Positions 27,696-36,618 of a stretch of DNA of 64,000 nt are shown here, one piece after another. Location: NCBI RefSeq assembly GCF_017874215.1, contig NZ_JAGGLB010000008.1, forward strand, positions 226,231 to 290,230, in the 5' to 3' direction. Source of the stretch: Paenibacillus eucommiae. GTDB taxonomy: Bacteria > Bacillota > Bacilli > Paenibacillales > NBRC-103111. Made by a program: the position numbers and the translations under genes. How positions within the stretch are numbered: the first letter of the stretch is position 1; each line of letters begins with the position of its first letter. Below the pieces are notes generated by a model. That model did no database searches and had not been told where the DNA came from. It saw only the letters and a list, made by a program, of their open reading frames with translations.

Positions 27696-27720
27696 ATATA
27701 TTAGGTGTTACCTAATATAT
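27696..27720. promoter_or_regulatory. Perfect palindromic operator upstream of an XRE gene
   Basis: Perfect 11-bp arms ATATATTAGGT (27696-27706) and ACCTAATATAT (27710-27720) flank GTT. A partial repeat of the right half, GTGCTGCCTAATT, lies 16 bp further on. Size, symmetry and place before an HTH gene fit an autoregulatory binding site. Confidence 0.65.
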
Positions 27721-27770
27721 TAACGTGCTGCCTAATTCAGGAGAAAGCGGGTGATGTCATACTTGTATGG

Positions 27771-27998
27771 ATGCTGCGCAAGGTAATGACTGACAAGGGC
27801 ATATGGTCAGGTGCGCATTTAGCACGTTTGTTACAGGAAAAAAGCGGCTATCGATTATCTGCACCTTCCGTAAGCGCACTGCTCCTAGGCCAACCGAAAC
27901 AAATGAAGGCTGAAACATTAGATGCTTTATGCACAGCACTGGATTGTACACCCAACGATTTATGGGTCCATACACCTAACAAGATAAAAGGCGCTTGA
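27771..27998 (+). CDS. Small XRE (Cro/CI-type) regulator
   Basis: A 75-residue protein made almost only of a helix-turn-helix domain: MLRKVMTDKGIWSGAHLARLLQEKSG, then the recognition part LSAPSVSALLLGQPKQMKAETLDALCTALDCTPNDLW in outline. The frame is open back to 27705, but the upstream codons run through the palindrome, so I use ATG 27771; a weak Shine-Dalgarno AGGAGA lies 26 bases before, leaving the start unsure. It precedes the deformylase gene by 34 bp and may be co-transcribed with it. Confidence 0.8.
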   Translation: MLRKVMTDKGIWSGAHLARLLQEKSGYRLSAPSVSALLLGQPKQMKAETLDALCTALDCTPNDLWVHTPNKIKGA

Positions 27999-28032
27999 GA
28001 GATTCAAACCACAAAACTGGAGGCTGACGGCT

Positions 28033-28548
28033 TTGACTCAACAGAACATAGTTCCCTTTGGAGATCCCATTCTAAGGAAAATTTCCAAACCTGTAACTGA
28101 ATTGAATCCTAGAATAATAAGCTTGCTTGATAAAATGGGAGAAATCCTGTATGCTACCGATGGCCGTGCCGGACTAGCGGCTCCGCAGGTAGGCATACTT
28201 AGAAGAGTAGTTGTGATGGATTGCGGGGATGGTTTGATCGAGCTTATCAATCCAGAAATTCTCGAAATGAGCGGTGAGCAGGTTGGCCAGGAAGCCTGCT
28301 TGTCTTTACCCCATTACACAGGGATTGTAAAGAGAGCCAATTATGTTCGTCTCCAAACGATGAACAGACTCGGGGAGACCGTTTATCTGGAAGCAGAGGG
28401 CTTCACTGCCCGCTGCATGCAGCATGAGATTGACCACTTGAACGGAGTGCTGTACATCGATCATATCCAAGATCATTCACTTTATCATGACCAGACTGGT
28501 GAGGCTGTCCCGCTCTCCGGCTTTGTCCGCTTATCCAATCAAAAATAA
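28033..28548 (+). CDS. def: Peptide deformylase, second copy
   Basis: Removes the formyl group from the initiator Met of new proteins. 171 residues with all three catalytic motifs: GLAAPQVG, EACLSLP and QHEIDHLNG, which supply the metal ligands Cys and two His plus the catalytic Glu. TTG start at 28033 after GGAGGCTGACGGC. The window has another deformylase at 53.9-54.3 kb in the fmt operon; this one, next to an XRE gene, is the accessory copy and differs clearly in sequence. Such second copies can lower sensitivity to deformylase inhibitors such as actinonin; that is an inference here. Confidence 0.93.
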   Translation: MTQQNIVPFGDPILRKISKPVTELNPRIISLLDKMGEILYATDGRAGLAAPQVGILRRVVVMDCGDGLIELINPEILEMSGEQVGQEACLSLPHYTGIVKRANYVRLQTMNRLGETVYLEAEGFTARCMQHEIDHLNGVLYIDHIQDHSLYHDQTGEAVPLSGFVRLSNQK

Positions 28549-28550
28549 AG

Positions 28551-28590
28551 AAAAAACGCCGGTCTCCATTCAAGAGGAAGCCGGCGTTTT
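28551..28590. terminator. Bidirectional rho-independent terminator
   Basis: AAAAAACGCCGG and CCGGCGTTTT arms enclose a loop with a further CTCC/GAGG pairing; A-run and T-run flank both sides. It lies between the convergent deformylase and nitroreductase genes. Confidence 0.85.
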
Positions 28591-28599
28591 AAAACAGAT

Positions 28600-29175
28600 T
28601 TATTCAGTTAGCCAAACCGTTTTTTGCTGGAATTCACTGCGCTTGCCCTGTCCTGCCGGAACTTCCGGATGGCCAACATAGATAAAGCCGGCCAGTTCTT
28701 CCTCACCTTGAAAACCGAAGGCTGCTTTCATCTTCGGATGATAAGTCGGATCTCCCGTTCGCCAAATCGCACCAAGACCTAATGCATGTGCTGTGAGCAG
28801 CATATTTTGAATAGCCGCATGCACCGCGGCAATTTCTTCGATCCAAGGCACCACTAAGCCTGGAGTATGGCACATTGCAACAGCAATAACGACTGGAGCA
28901 CGCAAAGCTTTTAGCTCCTGTTTACTGTATAGAAGCTGCAGCTCCTCCTCGGACAGCTTATCATCAGCCTCTTCTGCGGCAATGTCTCCATAAGCCCGCC
29001 CAAGCACCTTTCTTCCTTCTCCTGTCATAACAATAAAGCGCCACGGCTCCGTATTCCGATGGTTTGGCGCCCAAACAGCCGCTTCCAGAAGCTCTTCGAT
29101 CAGCTTGGGATCAACAGCATCCGGTTTAACTCTTCCTATACTCCGCCTGCTTAAAATAGCATCCTTGACATTCAT
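28600..29175 (-). CDS. Nitroreductase family protein
   Basis: A 191-residue FMN-dependent oxidoreductase of the NfsA/NfsB-like superfamily. N-terminal MNVKDAILSRRSIGRVKPDAVDPKLIEELLEAAVWAPNHRNTEPWRFIV in outline includes the FMN-phosphate-binding RRS and the APNHRNTEPW core. C-terminal GLGAIWRTGDPTYHPKMKAAFGF and FIYVGHPEVP fit the family. Substrate unknown (nitroaromatics, quinones or enones are typical). The MFS gene lies upstream on the same strand, 57 bp away, and may be co-transcribed. Confidence 0.88.
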   Translation of the reverse strand: MNVKDAILSRRSIGRVKPDAVDPKLIEELLEAAVWAPNHRNTEPWRFIVMTGEGRKVLGRAYGDIAAEEADDKLSEEELQLLYSKQELKALRAPVVIAVAMCHTPGLVVPWIEEIAAVHAAIQNMLLTAHALGLGAIWRTGDPTYHPKMKAAFGFQGEEELAGFIYVGHPEVPAGQGKRSEFQQKTVWLTE

Positions 29176-29232
29176 GCTCTAATCGCTCCTTTTGTATTCC
29201 CTATGTTTACTGCACATTTCTTCATTTATGTT

Positions 29233-30450
29233 TTATGCCGCCTTGCCCCTTATAGCTTCATCCTTGGGCAGGAACACCGTCAGAATGCCGATCAAAGGCA
29301 AAAATGCGCACAGCTTCATAATAAAGGCTATGCTTGTTGCATCCGCAAGTAAACCAAGCAGTGCTGAACCAAGACCTCCAAGCCCAAAGGCCAAACCAAA
29401 AAATAATCCCGATACTAGCCCGATCTTACCTGGCATCAGCTCCTGCGCATAGACCACAATAATCGAAAAGGCCGATGATAACACAAATCCAGCGCAAATG
29501 CACAGTACACCCGACCAGAATAAGCTGGCATAAGGCAATAATATCGAGAACGGTGCTGTACCCATAATCGAAATCCAAATGATGTTACGCCTTCCAAAGC
29601 GGTCCGCAAGCGGCCCTCCCAAAAAAGTCCCGGCAGCAGACGCAGCTAAAAAAGCAAATAAAAAAAGCTGGGCATGCTGTACCGTAACTCCATAATCTCC
29701 GATCAAGTAAAAGGAATAGAAGCTTGTAATACTTGAAATATATACATTTTTAGAAAAGACGAGCATGATTAAAATCGCGATGGCAAACCCAATTTGCCGC
29801 TTTGTCAGACCGCCGCTGTGCTGAACCGCCTTCGATTTTGCTTTTTGCCGCGGCAGCAGATTCTGCTTGCTGTACCAGCCAGCCACATAGAATTGAATAC
29901 ATATCGCTGTTCCAGCTGCAAAAACAAACCAAATAACACCAAATTGGCCTAAGGGTACAAATATGATGGCCGTCATAATAGGTCCCAAAGCGCTCCCAAA
30001 ATTGCCGCCAACCTGGAAGATGGATTGGGCAAGTCCTCTCCTGCCTCCCGCAGCTAAATAAGCTACCCTGGAGGATTCCGGATGGAATACCGCTGAGCCT
30101 ATCCCTACACACATAACGGCAATAAGAATCCAGCCAAAATTTGGAGCGAATGCCAGTGCAATAATCCCGATTAAGGTAAAGCCTACCCCAAAGGGCAGAA
30201 TGTAAGGCTTAGGACGAGCATCTGCATAAAGCCCAATCAGTGGTTGTAAAAATGATGCCGTAATATTCATCGCAAAAGCAATCAATCCAATCTGTGCAAA
30301 GCTCAGACTGAGCGAATCTTTAAGAATAGGAAAAAGAGCCGAAATCGTCGATTGCATTAAATCATTCAATAAATGAACAATGCTGATTGCAAATAAAATA
30401 GGATAGACCGTAGTCGCAGCTGCAGCCGTTGTCGTTTGTGCCTTGTTCAT
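29233..30450 (-). CDS. MFS efflux transporter, fosmidomycin-resistance (Fsr) type
   Basis: A 405-residue permease with about 12 hydrophobic segments. ISIVHLLNDLMQSTISALFPILKDSLSLSFAQIGLI in outline at the N-terminus and GVGFTLIGIIALAFAP, VGIGSAVFHPESSRVAYLAAGGRRGLAQSIFQVGGN in outline (the FHPE motif) are characteristic of the Fsr group. The intracellular loop DRFGRRN is the MFS signature. The ATG at 30450 follows GGGAGGAATAACTTG. Fsr exporters confer fosmidomycin or other small-molecule resistance; the natural substrate here is not known. Confidence 0.88.
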   Translation of the reverse strand: MNKAQTTTAAAATTVYPILFAISIVHLLNDLMQSTISALFPILKDSLSLSFAQIGLIAFAMNITASFLQPLIGLYADARPKPYILPFGVGFTLIGIIALAFAPNFGWILIAVMCVGIGSAVFHPESSRVAYLAAGGRRGLAQSIFQVGGNFGSALGPIMTAIIFVPLGQFGVIWFVFAAGTAICIQFYVAGWYSKQNLLPRQKAKSKAVQHSGGLTKRQIGFAIAILIMLVFSKNVYISSITSFYSFYLIGDYGVTVQHAQLFLFAFLAASAAGTFLGGPLADRFGRRNIIWISIMGTAPFSILLPYASLFWSGVLCICAGFVLSSAFSIIVVYAQELMPGKIGLVSGLFFGLAFGLGGLGSALLGLLADATSIAFIMKLCAFLPLIGILTVFLPKDEAIRGKAA

Positions 30451-30698
30451 CAAGTTATTCCTCCCTTAATTGCTCATCAAGAGATTATATCATGGCTGTT
30501 GAACAAGTCAATAAAAGAATTGGAAAAAGCATGTGTACTGCTATCTAGCGCCATATTGGCGATGCTTGTAATTATGTACGATATTTCACAACTCGACATT
30601 CGAAATTATGTTCCAAATAAGTTAAAATGGAAACATCAGTACGTTTTTTTCGTCAGACCTAATCCATAGATAAAAATATCGAAAAGAGGCTGCCACAT

Positions 30699-31304
30699 AT
30701 GTTCCAGCATGTAGATCAACATTATGAAGAAACAGACTTCAGCCAGTCCGACCAAAGAGAAGGAGAATTGCGCAATTGCACCTTCACTAAATGCCGGTTT
30801 CGGGGTACCCACTTGGAAGAGGTGTTTACAACAGGCTGCAATTTCATAGCTTGTGACTTTACTGGAGCCATGTTTAATGCTTCTCTGCATAACGGTTCTG
30901 CTTTCACGAATTGCATCTTTCGGGGGGCCAACCTATTTGTCTCCAAGTTTGAGGAATGCAAGATGATCGGCTCCGACTTTTCTGAGTCTCAGATGGATGG
31001 AATCACAATCCGCGGCGGCGACTGGTCTTATGTAAATTTGCGGCACACGGATTTATCCAAGCAGGACCTGCGCGGCATTCGATTAACAGAAGCTGATATG
31101 TATAGCTGCAATCTCGAAAAGGCGGACCTCAGACATGCAGATTTAACAAGAGCGCAGCTCGGCAAAGTGAGGCTGCAAGGTGCAGATTTAAGAGGTGCTA
31201 TACTTGATGGCATTGACTTCAAAGCATTGGACGTTAAGGGTGCGCGGATGGATATGATGCAAGCTGTTACTTTTTTGCGGTCTTATGGCGCCAAAATTGA
31301 TTGA
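30699..31304 (+). CDS. Pentapeptide-repeat protein (Qnr/McbG-like fold)
   Basis: A 201-residue protein built of A(D/N)LxX pentapeptides, for example TFTKCRFRGTHLEEVFTTGCNF, IFRGANLFVSKFEECKMIGSDF and ADLRHADLTRAQLGKVRLQGADLRGA in outline. These fold as a right-handed quadrilateral beta-helix. Two-part layout with a break near WSYVNLRHTDLSKQDLRGI is like the Qnr family, whose members mimic DNA and protect gyrase; function here is not proven. The ATG at 30699 follows GAAAAGAGGCTGCCACAT. Confidence 0.85.
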   Translation: MFQHVDQHYEETDFSQSDQREGELRNCTFTKCRFRGTHLEEVFTTGCNFIACDFTGAMFNASLHNGSAFTNCIFRGANLFVSKFEECKMIGSDFSESQMDGITIRGGDWSYVNLRHTDLSKQDLRGIRLTEADMYSCNLEKADLRHADLTRAQLGKVRLQGADLRGAILDGIDFKALDVKGARMDMMQAVTFLRSYGAKID

Positions 31305-31409
31305 ACCTATTTAGAAAATAGCCCTCAGCCCAATTTACCGGGATAAGTGCCCTTAAGTCTCCTTCGAGCATAGGCTACTGTATGCTTTTTAATTGAGAGG
31401 AGAATTTTC

Positions 31410-31853
31410 ATGACGCAGGAAGATCCCAATTTAGTAAACGCTGCAGAAGCCTTCGATGCATTCGATGCATTCGATTTATCCCGCCCACCTTCATCTGCCC
31501 CATATCAAGCTCCACAGTCTGGCACTCATGACCATTATCAGCAAGGCCATCACCAGGGCCATCATGATGAGCATGGCGGATGGCAGCACCCAGGGCATCA
31601 GGGTCAGTGGCACCAAGGACACCAAGGGCAGGGACATCAAGGCCAGTGGCACCAAGGACACCATGGACAACAACATGTTTTTCACCAATATGGCTTTCAT
31701 CCTATACATCATCCCTACTGGATTAACCCGTGGCATCATCCATATCACCCACATACCCTTTCCCACACCAGCCAGCAGCATCCTTGGAATTATCCCCATC
31801 AGCAGCAGCGTATCTCTGCTGTTCCTACCTTCTATTACGGACAACAAAGCTGA
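31410..31853 (+). CDS. His/Gln/Gly-rich low-complexity protein
   Basis: A 147-residue protein, about a quarter histidine, with no recognised family. N-terminus has a short repeat EAFDAFDAFDLS, then repeated GHQGQWHQ units (about residues 60-88), then a Pro/His/Tyr-rich tail (HHPYWINPWHHPYHPH). Clear GAGAGGAGAATTTTC Shine-Dalgarno. Composition resembles Bacillus/Paenibacillus spore-coat or metal-binding surface proteins. A good terminator follows. The repeats make the region prone to length change. Confidence 0.65.
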   Translation: MTQEDPNLVNAAEAFDAFDAFDLSRPPSSAPYQAPQSGTHDHYQQGHHQGHHDEHGGWQHPGHQGQWHQGHQGQGHQGQWHQGHHGQQHVFHQYGFHPIHHPYWINPWHHPYHPHTLSHTSQQHPWNYPHQQQRISAVPTFYYGQQS

Positions 31854-31882
31854 GCAGCTAATACAAACATCATAAACATCAC

Positions 31883-31905
31883 AAAACCCCCTACACGGGG
31901 GTTTT
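31883..31905. terminator. Rho-independent terminator after the His-rich gene
   Basis: AAAACCCCC (31883-31891) pairs perfectly with GGGGGTTTT (31897-31905) around TACAC. It lies between convergent genes and can act on both strands. Confidence 0.85.
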
Positions 31906-31932
31906 GCATTTAAGTTCAAATCTTACACCACA

Positions 31933-32319
31933 CTAGTCAAACGCTTGCACATGTCCCTTATTGCGATGAATAATTCTAACAATTTCTGGATAGTCCTGTT
32001 CTCTAACTTTGCCTGAAAGTACATAGCGCAGTTTATCGTAATCTATCGGCTCATTTTTGTCCAAATCGCCAACTACCGGTGTGGTACTCGCAGCAGTTCC
32101 AACTGCTCCTGCATCTGCACCCAAGGTCCCCATTCCTGTACCAGTAGCTATACCACTCCCTGATCCAGCAATTATCGGAACTACAAATCTTACTCCTTCA
32201 GGGCGGCCATCCCCGAGCTCACCTACCTCCAAAAGATCAATATTAAAAATCATTAGAGAAATCCTTGCGCTTTCAGCATCACTTTCTGTGCTAAAATAAG
32301 CTTGAATAGGCTTTGACAT
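31933..32319 (-). CDS. Small glycine-rich protein, general-stress-like ends
   Basis: A 128-residue protein. N-terminal FSTESDAESARISLMIFNIDLLEVGEL and C-terminal YVLSGKVREQDYPEIVRIIHRNKGHVQAF in outline look like beta-alpha-beta elements of YflT/GSP17M-type stress proteins; between them is a Gly/Ala/Thr-rich insert (SGSGIATGTGMGTLGADAGAVGT) of the kind seen in membrane-inserting hairpins of that group. Assignment is tentative. AAAGGAGCTGAATTTT precedes the ATG. Confidence 0.55.
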   Translation of the reverse strand: MSKPIQAYFSTESDAESARISLMIFNIDLLEVGELGDGRPEGVRFVVPIIAGSGSGIATGTGMGTLGADAGAVGTAASTTPVVGDLDKNEPIDYDKLRYVLSGKVREQDYPEIVRIIHRNKGHVQAFD

Positions 32320-32455
32320 AAAATTCAGCTCCTTTATATTTATTGTTTATACTCATCCTTTTTTTGGGACTGAGAGTCCCTTATCTTTCTTTACCCATAA
32401 AAGCACTGCTTTACACATTTCCAGTCTTATTTTTTTCTAATGGAAAGGAACGTTC

Positions 32456-33280
32456 ATGCCCACATTCGATCTTATATCTGATATTCATCTTGACTTTTGG
32501 ATCACAACCGGTTGGCACATATTTAATAAGAAGCAGAGCCTCCAAGCATTCGCTGCAAGCTTATTGCCCGAACGCCCCTCAGCAGTTCTCATCATAGCGG
32601 GTGATCTGGGTCATAGAAACAAACAAAATTACAAACTGCTTAAGGAGCTCAAAAATTACTATTCTTATATTCTTTTGGTTGCTGGCAATCATGATTATTA
32701 TATGGAGTCTTCATCTACTCGATATTCCTATGCATATGACTCGGTCAATAGATTTACTGAAATGAAAAAATATGCTCAAAGCTTGTCTAACGTTTATATG
32801 TTGGATGGAGATATTATTACTATTGATGGAATCAGCTACGGCGGATGCGGTATGTGGTACGATTTTCAGTACGGGATTCAAATCCTAAACTCTAATTATG
32901 CCAAAATCTACAAGCATTGGTTAGCTGTATCCAACGATGCTGTATGTACGCGCGGAATCACACGAGCAACCACAGATATGTTTTACGCCGAAAAGAGTAA
33001 GCTCTTACGTATTCTTCCCCACTCCGATGTGATTATTACACATTTTTCTCCGGATTGGAGTCATGCCCCTCTCAGCCGCAAGCTCGATCTGACAACAAGC
33101 TTTTATTATTTTGATGGAGCCCCTTATTTCCCTTTTATTAAAAACAAAATTTGGTGCTTCGGACATCTCCACAATCGAATGGACTACTCCCTTCATGGAT
33201 GCCGGTTTTTCAACGCGGCTCTGGGCTACCCGCAAGAGAACAAGGGAATACCCAAAAAAGCCATACAAATATGTACATAA
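32456..33280 (+). CDS. Calcineurin-like metallophosphoesterase
   Basis: A 274-residue phosphoesterase with the five metal-binding motifs in order: SDIHLD (Asp, His), AGDLG (Asp), GNHDYY (Asn, His), THFSP (His) and GHLH (His). Two divalent metals are expected. Substrate unknown; single-gene unit, AAAGGAACGTTC ahead of the ATG. Confidence 0.9.
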   Translation: MPTFDLISDIHLDFWITTGWHIFNKKQSLQAFAASLLPERPSAVLIIAGDLGHRNKQNYKLLKELKNYYSYILLVAGNHDYYMESSSTRYSYAYDSVNRFTEMKKYAQSLSNVYMLDGDIITIDGISYGGCGMWYDFQYGIQILNSNYAKIYKHWLAVSNDAVCTRGITRATTDMFYAEKSKLLRILPHSDVIITHFSPDWSHAPLSRKLDLTTSFYYFDGAPYFPFIKNKIWCFGHLHNRMDYSLHGCRFFNAALGYPQENKGIPKKAIQICT

Positions 33281-33380
33281 GCATTATTAAACAGCCGTAA
33301 TTGTTTTTATTTACTTGGATATTCTGCCCTCCCCTAGCCCATCCTATAAGCTAGCACAGGCTTTACACGGAGGGATTTTC

Positions 33381-34397
33381 ATGAAAAAACTGCTTATATT
33401 TGTTTCCTTTGTTACCATATGCGCCATTCTCTTATCTGGCTGCGGTATGATTGTAAACAAGCCTCAACATGATATGCAGGAGGAAGCACAGACCACTGTT
33501 CCTGTCCCCCTGCAGATCTCAACAGCTGAAGCGGGTAATTTGCAGCCCGGCCCGCAACCGGGAATAGCGGCTCCTCAACCAACACTTTCTGTGGAGTCCA
33601 CTTCTAAGCCATCCCCTTCACAGCCTTCAGCTAAGGAAACAACTGTACAAAGTAAACATTCGAGGAAGCCGGAGCCAACTAAAAAGCCTTCTGTACCCGT
33701 TCATCAAAACCAAGGCAAACGCAAAGCAGCCGCCAGAAGCCTTACTCTTACAGAGCTTGTGCGTAAATACCCAAACATCCTTAAGCTTAGAGGATCATCG
33801 AAGGAGAAAAAAGTAGCTCTAACCTTCGATGATGGCCCTGACTCCAAATTTACGCCTCAAGTACTGGACGTACTTAAACTTCATCATGTGAAAGCAACTT
33901 TTTTTCTTGTCGGAACTAAAGCGGGCTCTCATCCTGAGCTTGTGCAAAGAATCGTCCGTGAAGGACATATTATTGGAAACCATTCCTATAATCATGCTTT
34001 CTATCCCAAGCTTTCTCAAGAAAATTTTGTGAATCAAATTGAAAGCACCCAAAATGTTTTGAAAAAGCTGACCGGTTATGCACCCAAACTAATACGTCCT
34101 CCATATGGGGCCATTAACGAACAGCAAGTCAAATGGTTATCCAGCCATAATTACCTGATTGTTAATTGGAATGTGGATTCACTGGATTGGAAGCAGCTCG
34201 GTAAAGACAAAGTACTGCAGACCATTCTCCAGCAAACAAGACCGGGTTCCATTATTTTGCAGCATTCAGGCGGTGGAGACAAGCAGGATTTAAGCGGGAC
34301 AGTTGAGGCCTTACCTCTCGTCATTCAAAAGCTAAAAGCCGATGGATACCAGCTGGTAACCGTTCCAGAGCTGCTGCAAGTTGCCAAAAATTTATGA
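33381..34397 (+). CDS. Polysaccharide deacetylase lipoprotein (NodB domain)
   Basis: A 338-residue extracytoplasmic enzyme of carbohydrate esterase family 4. The lipobox LLSGCG (Cys about residue 22) follows the signal peptide; a Pro/Ser/Lys-rich linker of about 90 residues then leads to the NodB domain. Motifs: TFDDGPD (catalytic Asp and metal Asp), HSYNH (two metal His), RPPYGA, NVDSLDW and LQHSGG. It most likely removes acetyl groups from cell-wall GlcNAc or MurNAc. ATG 33381 follows ACGGAGGGATTTTC; the frame extends upstream but without Shine-Dalgarno. Confidence 0.92.
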   Translation: MKKLLIFVSFVTICAILLSGCGMIVNKPQHDMQEEAQTTVPVPLQISTAEAGNLQPGPQPGIAAPQPTLSVESTSKPSPSQPSAKETTVQSKHSRKPEPTKKPSVPVHQNQGKRKAAARSLTLTELVRKYPNILKLRGSSKEKKVALTFDDGPDSKFTPQVLDVLKLHHVKATFFLVGTKAGSHPELVQRIVREGHIIGNHSYNHAFYPKLSQENFVNQIESTQNVLKKLTGYAPKLIRPPYGAINEQQVKWLSSHNYLIVNWNVDSLDWKQLGKDKVLQTILQQTRPGSIILQHSGGGDKQDLSGTVEALPLVIQKLKADGYQLVTVPELLQVAKNL

Positions 34398-34404
34398 GAA
34401 AAAG

Positions 34405-36255
34405 TCAATCCAGGTTAGCCAGCTTTAGCTTGATTTGTCTGACCTGGTGCATTTGGAGCTGTTCAGCTGCTTGATCAGGCGTTTCCTCTGCCATCAGCAA
34501 GCTGAGCAAATGCTCCAATCTGCGCCGTTCATTTGCTTGCTCGCGGAGATGAGGCGCTATGCTTCTATCCTTTTTTGATTGTTCATACTCATCGTAGGTT
34601 CCCTCGAACAATAAGGAATGACCATCACCTGTCAACCAAATCAGCTTATTGGCCAGCTTACGGATCAGAAAGCGATCATGCGACACAAGGACCATCGCTC
34701 CCGGATAATGCTCAAGTGCCTGTTCGATGCGTTCCCTCGTATCAATATCCAAATAATTAGTAGGTTCATCCAACACAAGTAAATTTGCTCCGCTAAAATA
34801 TAGCTTTAAAAAAGCAGCTCTGCACTTCTCGCCCATACTTAAATCTTTAATTTGTTTGTGGACATCATCTCCTGAGAATAAAAAGCAGCCCAATATCGTT
34901 CGAGCTAGTGTTTGCGTCATTGAAGGCAGCGAGAGCAAGCAGTCAAGTAGGGTGTCTTGTTTATCCAAATTATCAAGCTCCTGTGAGAAATAGCCGAGCT
35001 TTAATTGTGGGTGATGCCTGACTATTCCCTCGGTTGGAAATAAGCTGCCAATAAGCAGCTTTAACAGCGTGGTTTTGCCAACACCATTTGAACCAAGTAC
35101 GGCCAGCCGGTCCCCTCTGACTATTTCAAACTGCAGTTCACGGAAAAGCATAGCTGCTCCCTGCTGAAATGAAAACGAAACTTGCTCCATCCGCACAAGC
35201 GAATGTCCGGAGAAATCACTCCCCTCCAGCTTCATATGCAGCCCTGCTGCTTCACGCGGCTTCTCTACCCGCTCCGCCTCCAGCCTTTCCAACTGCTTCT
35301 CCTTATCTTTTAGGCGCCCAATATGTTTCCCGGAACGCGCTTGAAAATACCCCCGCTGAATAGGCACTTCTGCTTTTCTGGCATTCTTTTCTCCCTGAAT
35401 AAACCATTGTCTGTAAGTACGGATTGAAGCCTCCAATTGCTCACGCTGTTGTTTTTGCTTGCGATACTCTGTCTCCTGTGTTTTCACTTCAATTTCCCGC
35501 TGCCGTACGAAGTCGGAATAACCCCCATGATATTTTTTACTCCCATTTGGTGTAATTTCAATCAAGCTATCCGCTAACCGGTCAATGAAGTATCGATCAT
35601 GAGAAACGAACAAGACCGTTCCCGTATACCCTTGAAGCCATTGTTCCAGCCATTCCAGCGACTCTCCATCCAGGTGATTCGTCGGCTCATCCAGCAGCAG
35701 CAGCTGCGGATTCCGCACCATCAAGCGCGCCATCTGTGCCCTTGTCTTCTGACCGCCGCTGCATACATGCAGCGGCAAATCCCAAAGCTCCCGTCCAAGC
35801 TTTAGCTGCAGCAGCTTTTTTTCCACCTCAATTTCCCAATCATAGCCGCCTAGTTGAATATACCGCTCACTTGTCGCAGAGTAGCGCAGCAGCAAGCTCT
35901 CCATATCGCTTGTATCAGCTTTCTTCATGCTGGCCTCCAAGTCGCTAAGCTCACATTTGCAGGCATAAAGCTCAGGACTTCCTGACTGTACATATGTCTC
36001 TATCGATATTGAATCCGAAGCCTCAACCTGCTGCTCCAGCCAACCCCACTCCGTGACAGGCAGCTTCCGTTCAATCGTCCCCTTATCCGGTTGAATAGTA
36101 CCGGTTAGCATATTCAGCAGTGTAGTTTTACCAACCCCATTCCGTCCGAACAATGCAATCCGCTCTCCAGCGTGCACTTCAACGTTTACCTTAGTAAATA
36201 ACACAGCTCCAGCAGCTTCCTTCGAAAGATTTGTAGCTTTTATAAGTAATGTCAT
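34405..36255 (-). CDS. ABC-F family ATPase (ribosome-protection type)
   Basis: A 616-residue protein with two ABC domains and no transmembrane part. First domain: GRNGVGKTT, signature CSGGQKTR, Walker B LLLLDEPTNHLD. Second: GSNGVGKTT, LSMGEKCR, LLVLDEPTNYLD. Between them is a basic helical linker of about 90 residues. ABC-F proteins act in trans on the ribosome, some giving resistance to macrolides, lincosamides, pleuromutilins or streptogramins. The Vga/Msr/VmlR-like layout together with a leader-peptide attenuator upstream favours antibiotic resistance. ATG 36255 follows GGGAGGACATCTAT. Confidence 0.9.
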   Translation of the reverse strand: MTLLIKATNLSKEAAGAVLFTKVNVEVHAGERIALFGRNGVGKTTLLNMLTGTIQPDKGTIERKLPVTEWGWLEQQVEASDSISIETYVQSGSPELYACKCELSDLEASMKKADTSDMESLLLRYSATSERYIQLGGYDWEIEVEKKLLQLKLGRELWDLPLHVCSGGQKTRAQMARLMVRNPQLLLLDEPTNHLDGESLEWLEQWLQGYTGTVLFVSHDRYFIDRLADSLIEITPNGSKKYHGGYSDFVRQREIEVKTQETEYRKQKQQREQLEASIRTYRQWFIQGEKNARKAEVPIQRGYFQARSGKHIGRLKDKEKQLERLEAERVEKPREAAGLHMKLEGSDFSGHSLVRMEQVSFSFQQGAAMLFRELQFEIVRGDRLAVLGSNGVGKTTLLKLLIGSLFPTEGIVRHHPQLKLGYFSQELDNLDKQDTLLDCLLSLPSMTQTLARTILGCFLFSGDDVHKQIKDLSMGEKCRAAFLKLYFSGANLLVLDEPTNYLDIDTRERIEQALEHYPGAMVLVSHDRFLIRKLANKLIWLTGDGHSLLFEGTYDEYEQSKKDRSIAPHLREQANERRRLEHLLSLLMAEETPDQAAEQLQMHQVRQIKLKLANLD

Positions 36256-36283
36256 ATAGATGTCCTCCCTTGTGTTGAAATAC

Positions 36284-36578
36284 AAAAAAACTGCAGGCAG
36301 CAGCCCACAGTCAGGAAGAACGAATTCAAATGAAATTGTATGCAAAAAAGGAATAAGCTTAAATAGCAGCCCTCGGTTAAATCAGGCGCGCAGCTTAAAT
36401 TCTGAACATCAGTCTCCCCTTTTGGACATACGATCCCCACTCGCTCTACCTGTTGTAGAGTCTGCCTTCTCATATAATGAAAAGCAGAATTGAGTTGGGC
36501 GTAATTACTTCACCGTCCGGGGTACCTCCGAGTTCTAAGAATGGCTCCATTATAAAGGATACACGCAGTATTTGGCAA
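36284..36578 (-). promoter_or_regulatory. Promoter, leader peptides and attenuator of the ABC-F gene
   Basis: Promoter TTGCCA (36573-36578 complement), 18-nt spacer, TATAAT (36549-36554 complement). The leader of about 290 nt holds two tiny ORFs with their own ribosome sites: MSKRGD (36409-36429) and MFRI (36395-36409), overlapping as TGATG. A terminator lies at 36284-36310: stem CTGTGGG/CCTGCAG with two G-T pairs, then seven T. GGGCTGCT occurs both upstream and inside the terminator stem, so alternative folding is possible. A further hairpin CTCTAC/GTAGAG precedes the ORFs. Typical of ribosome-stalling attenuation by antibiotics. Confidence 0.7.
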
Positions 36579-36618
36579 GCGCTAAATGGATAAAGTGTGT
36601 ACTATTGAGTGTGCTATA

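Noticed and set aside
36252..36473. 73-residue ORF across the ABC-F leader
   Set aside because: It reads through the attenuator hairpin and the short leader ORFs explain the region better.
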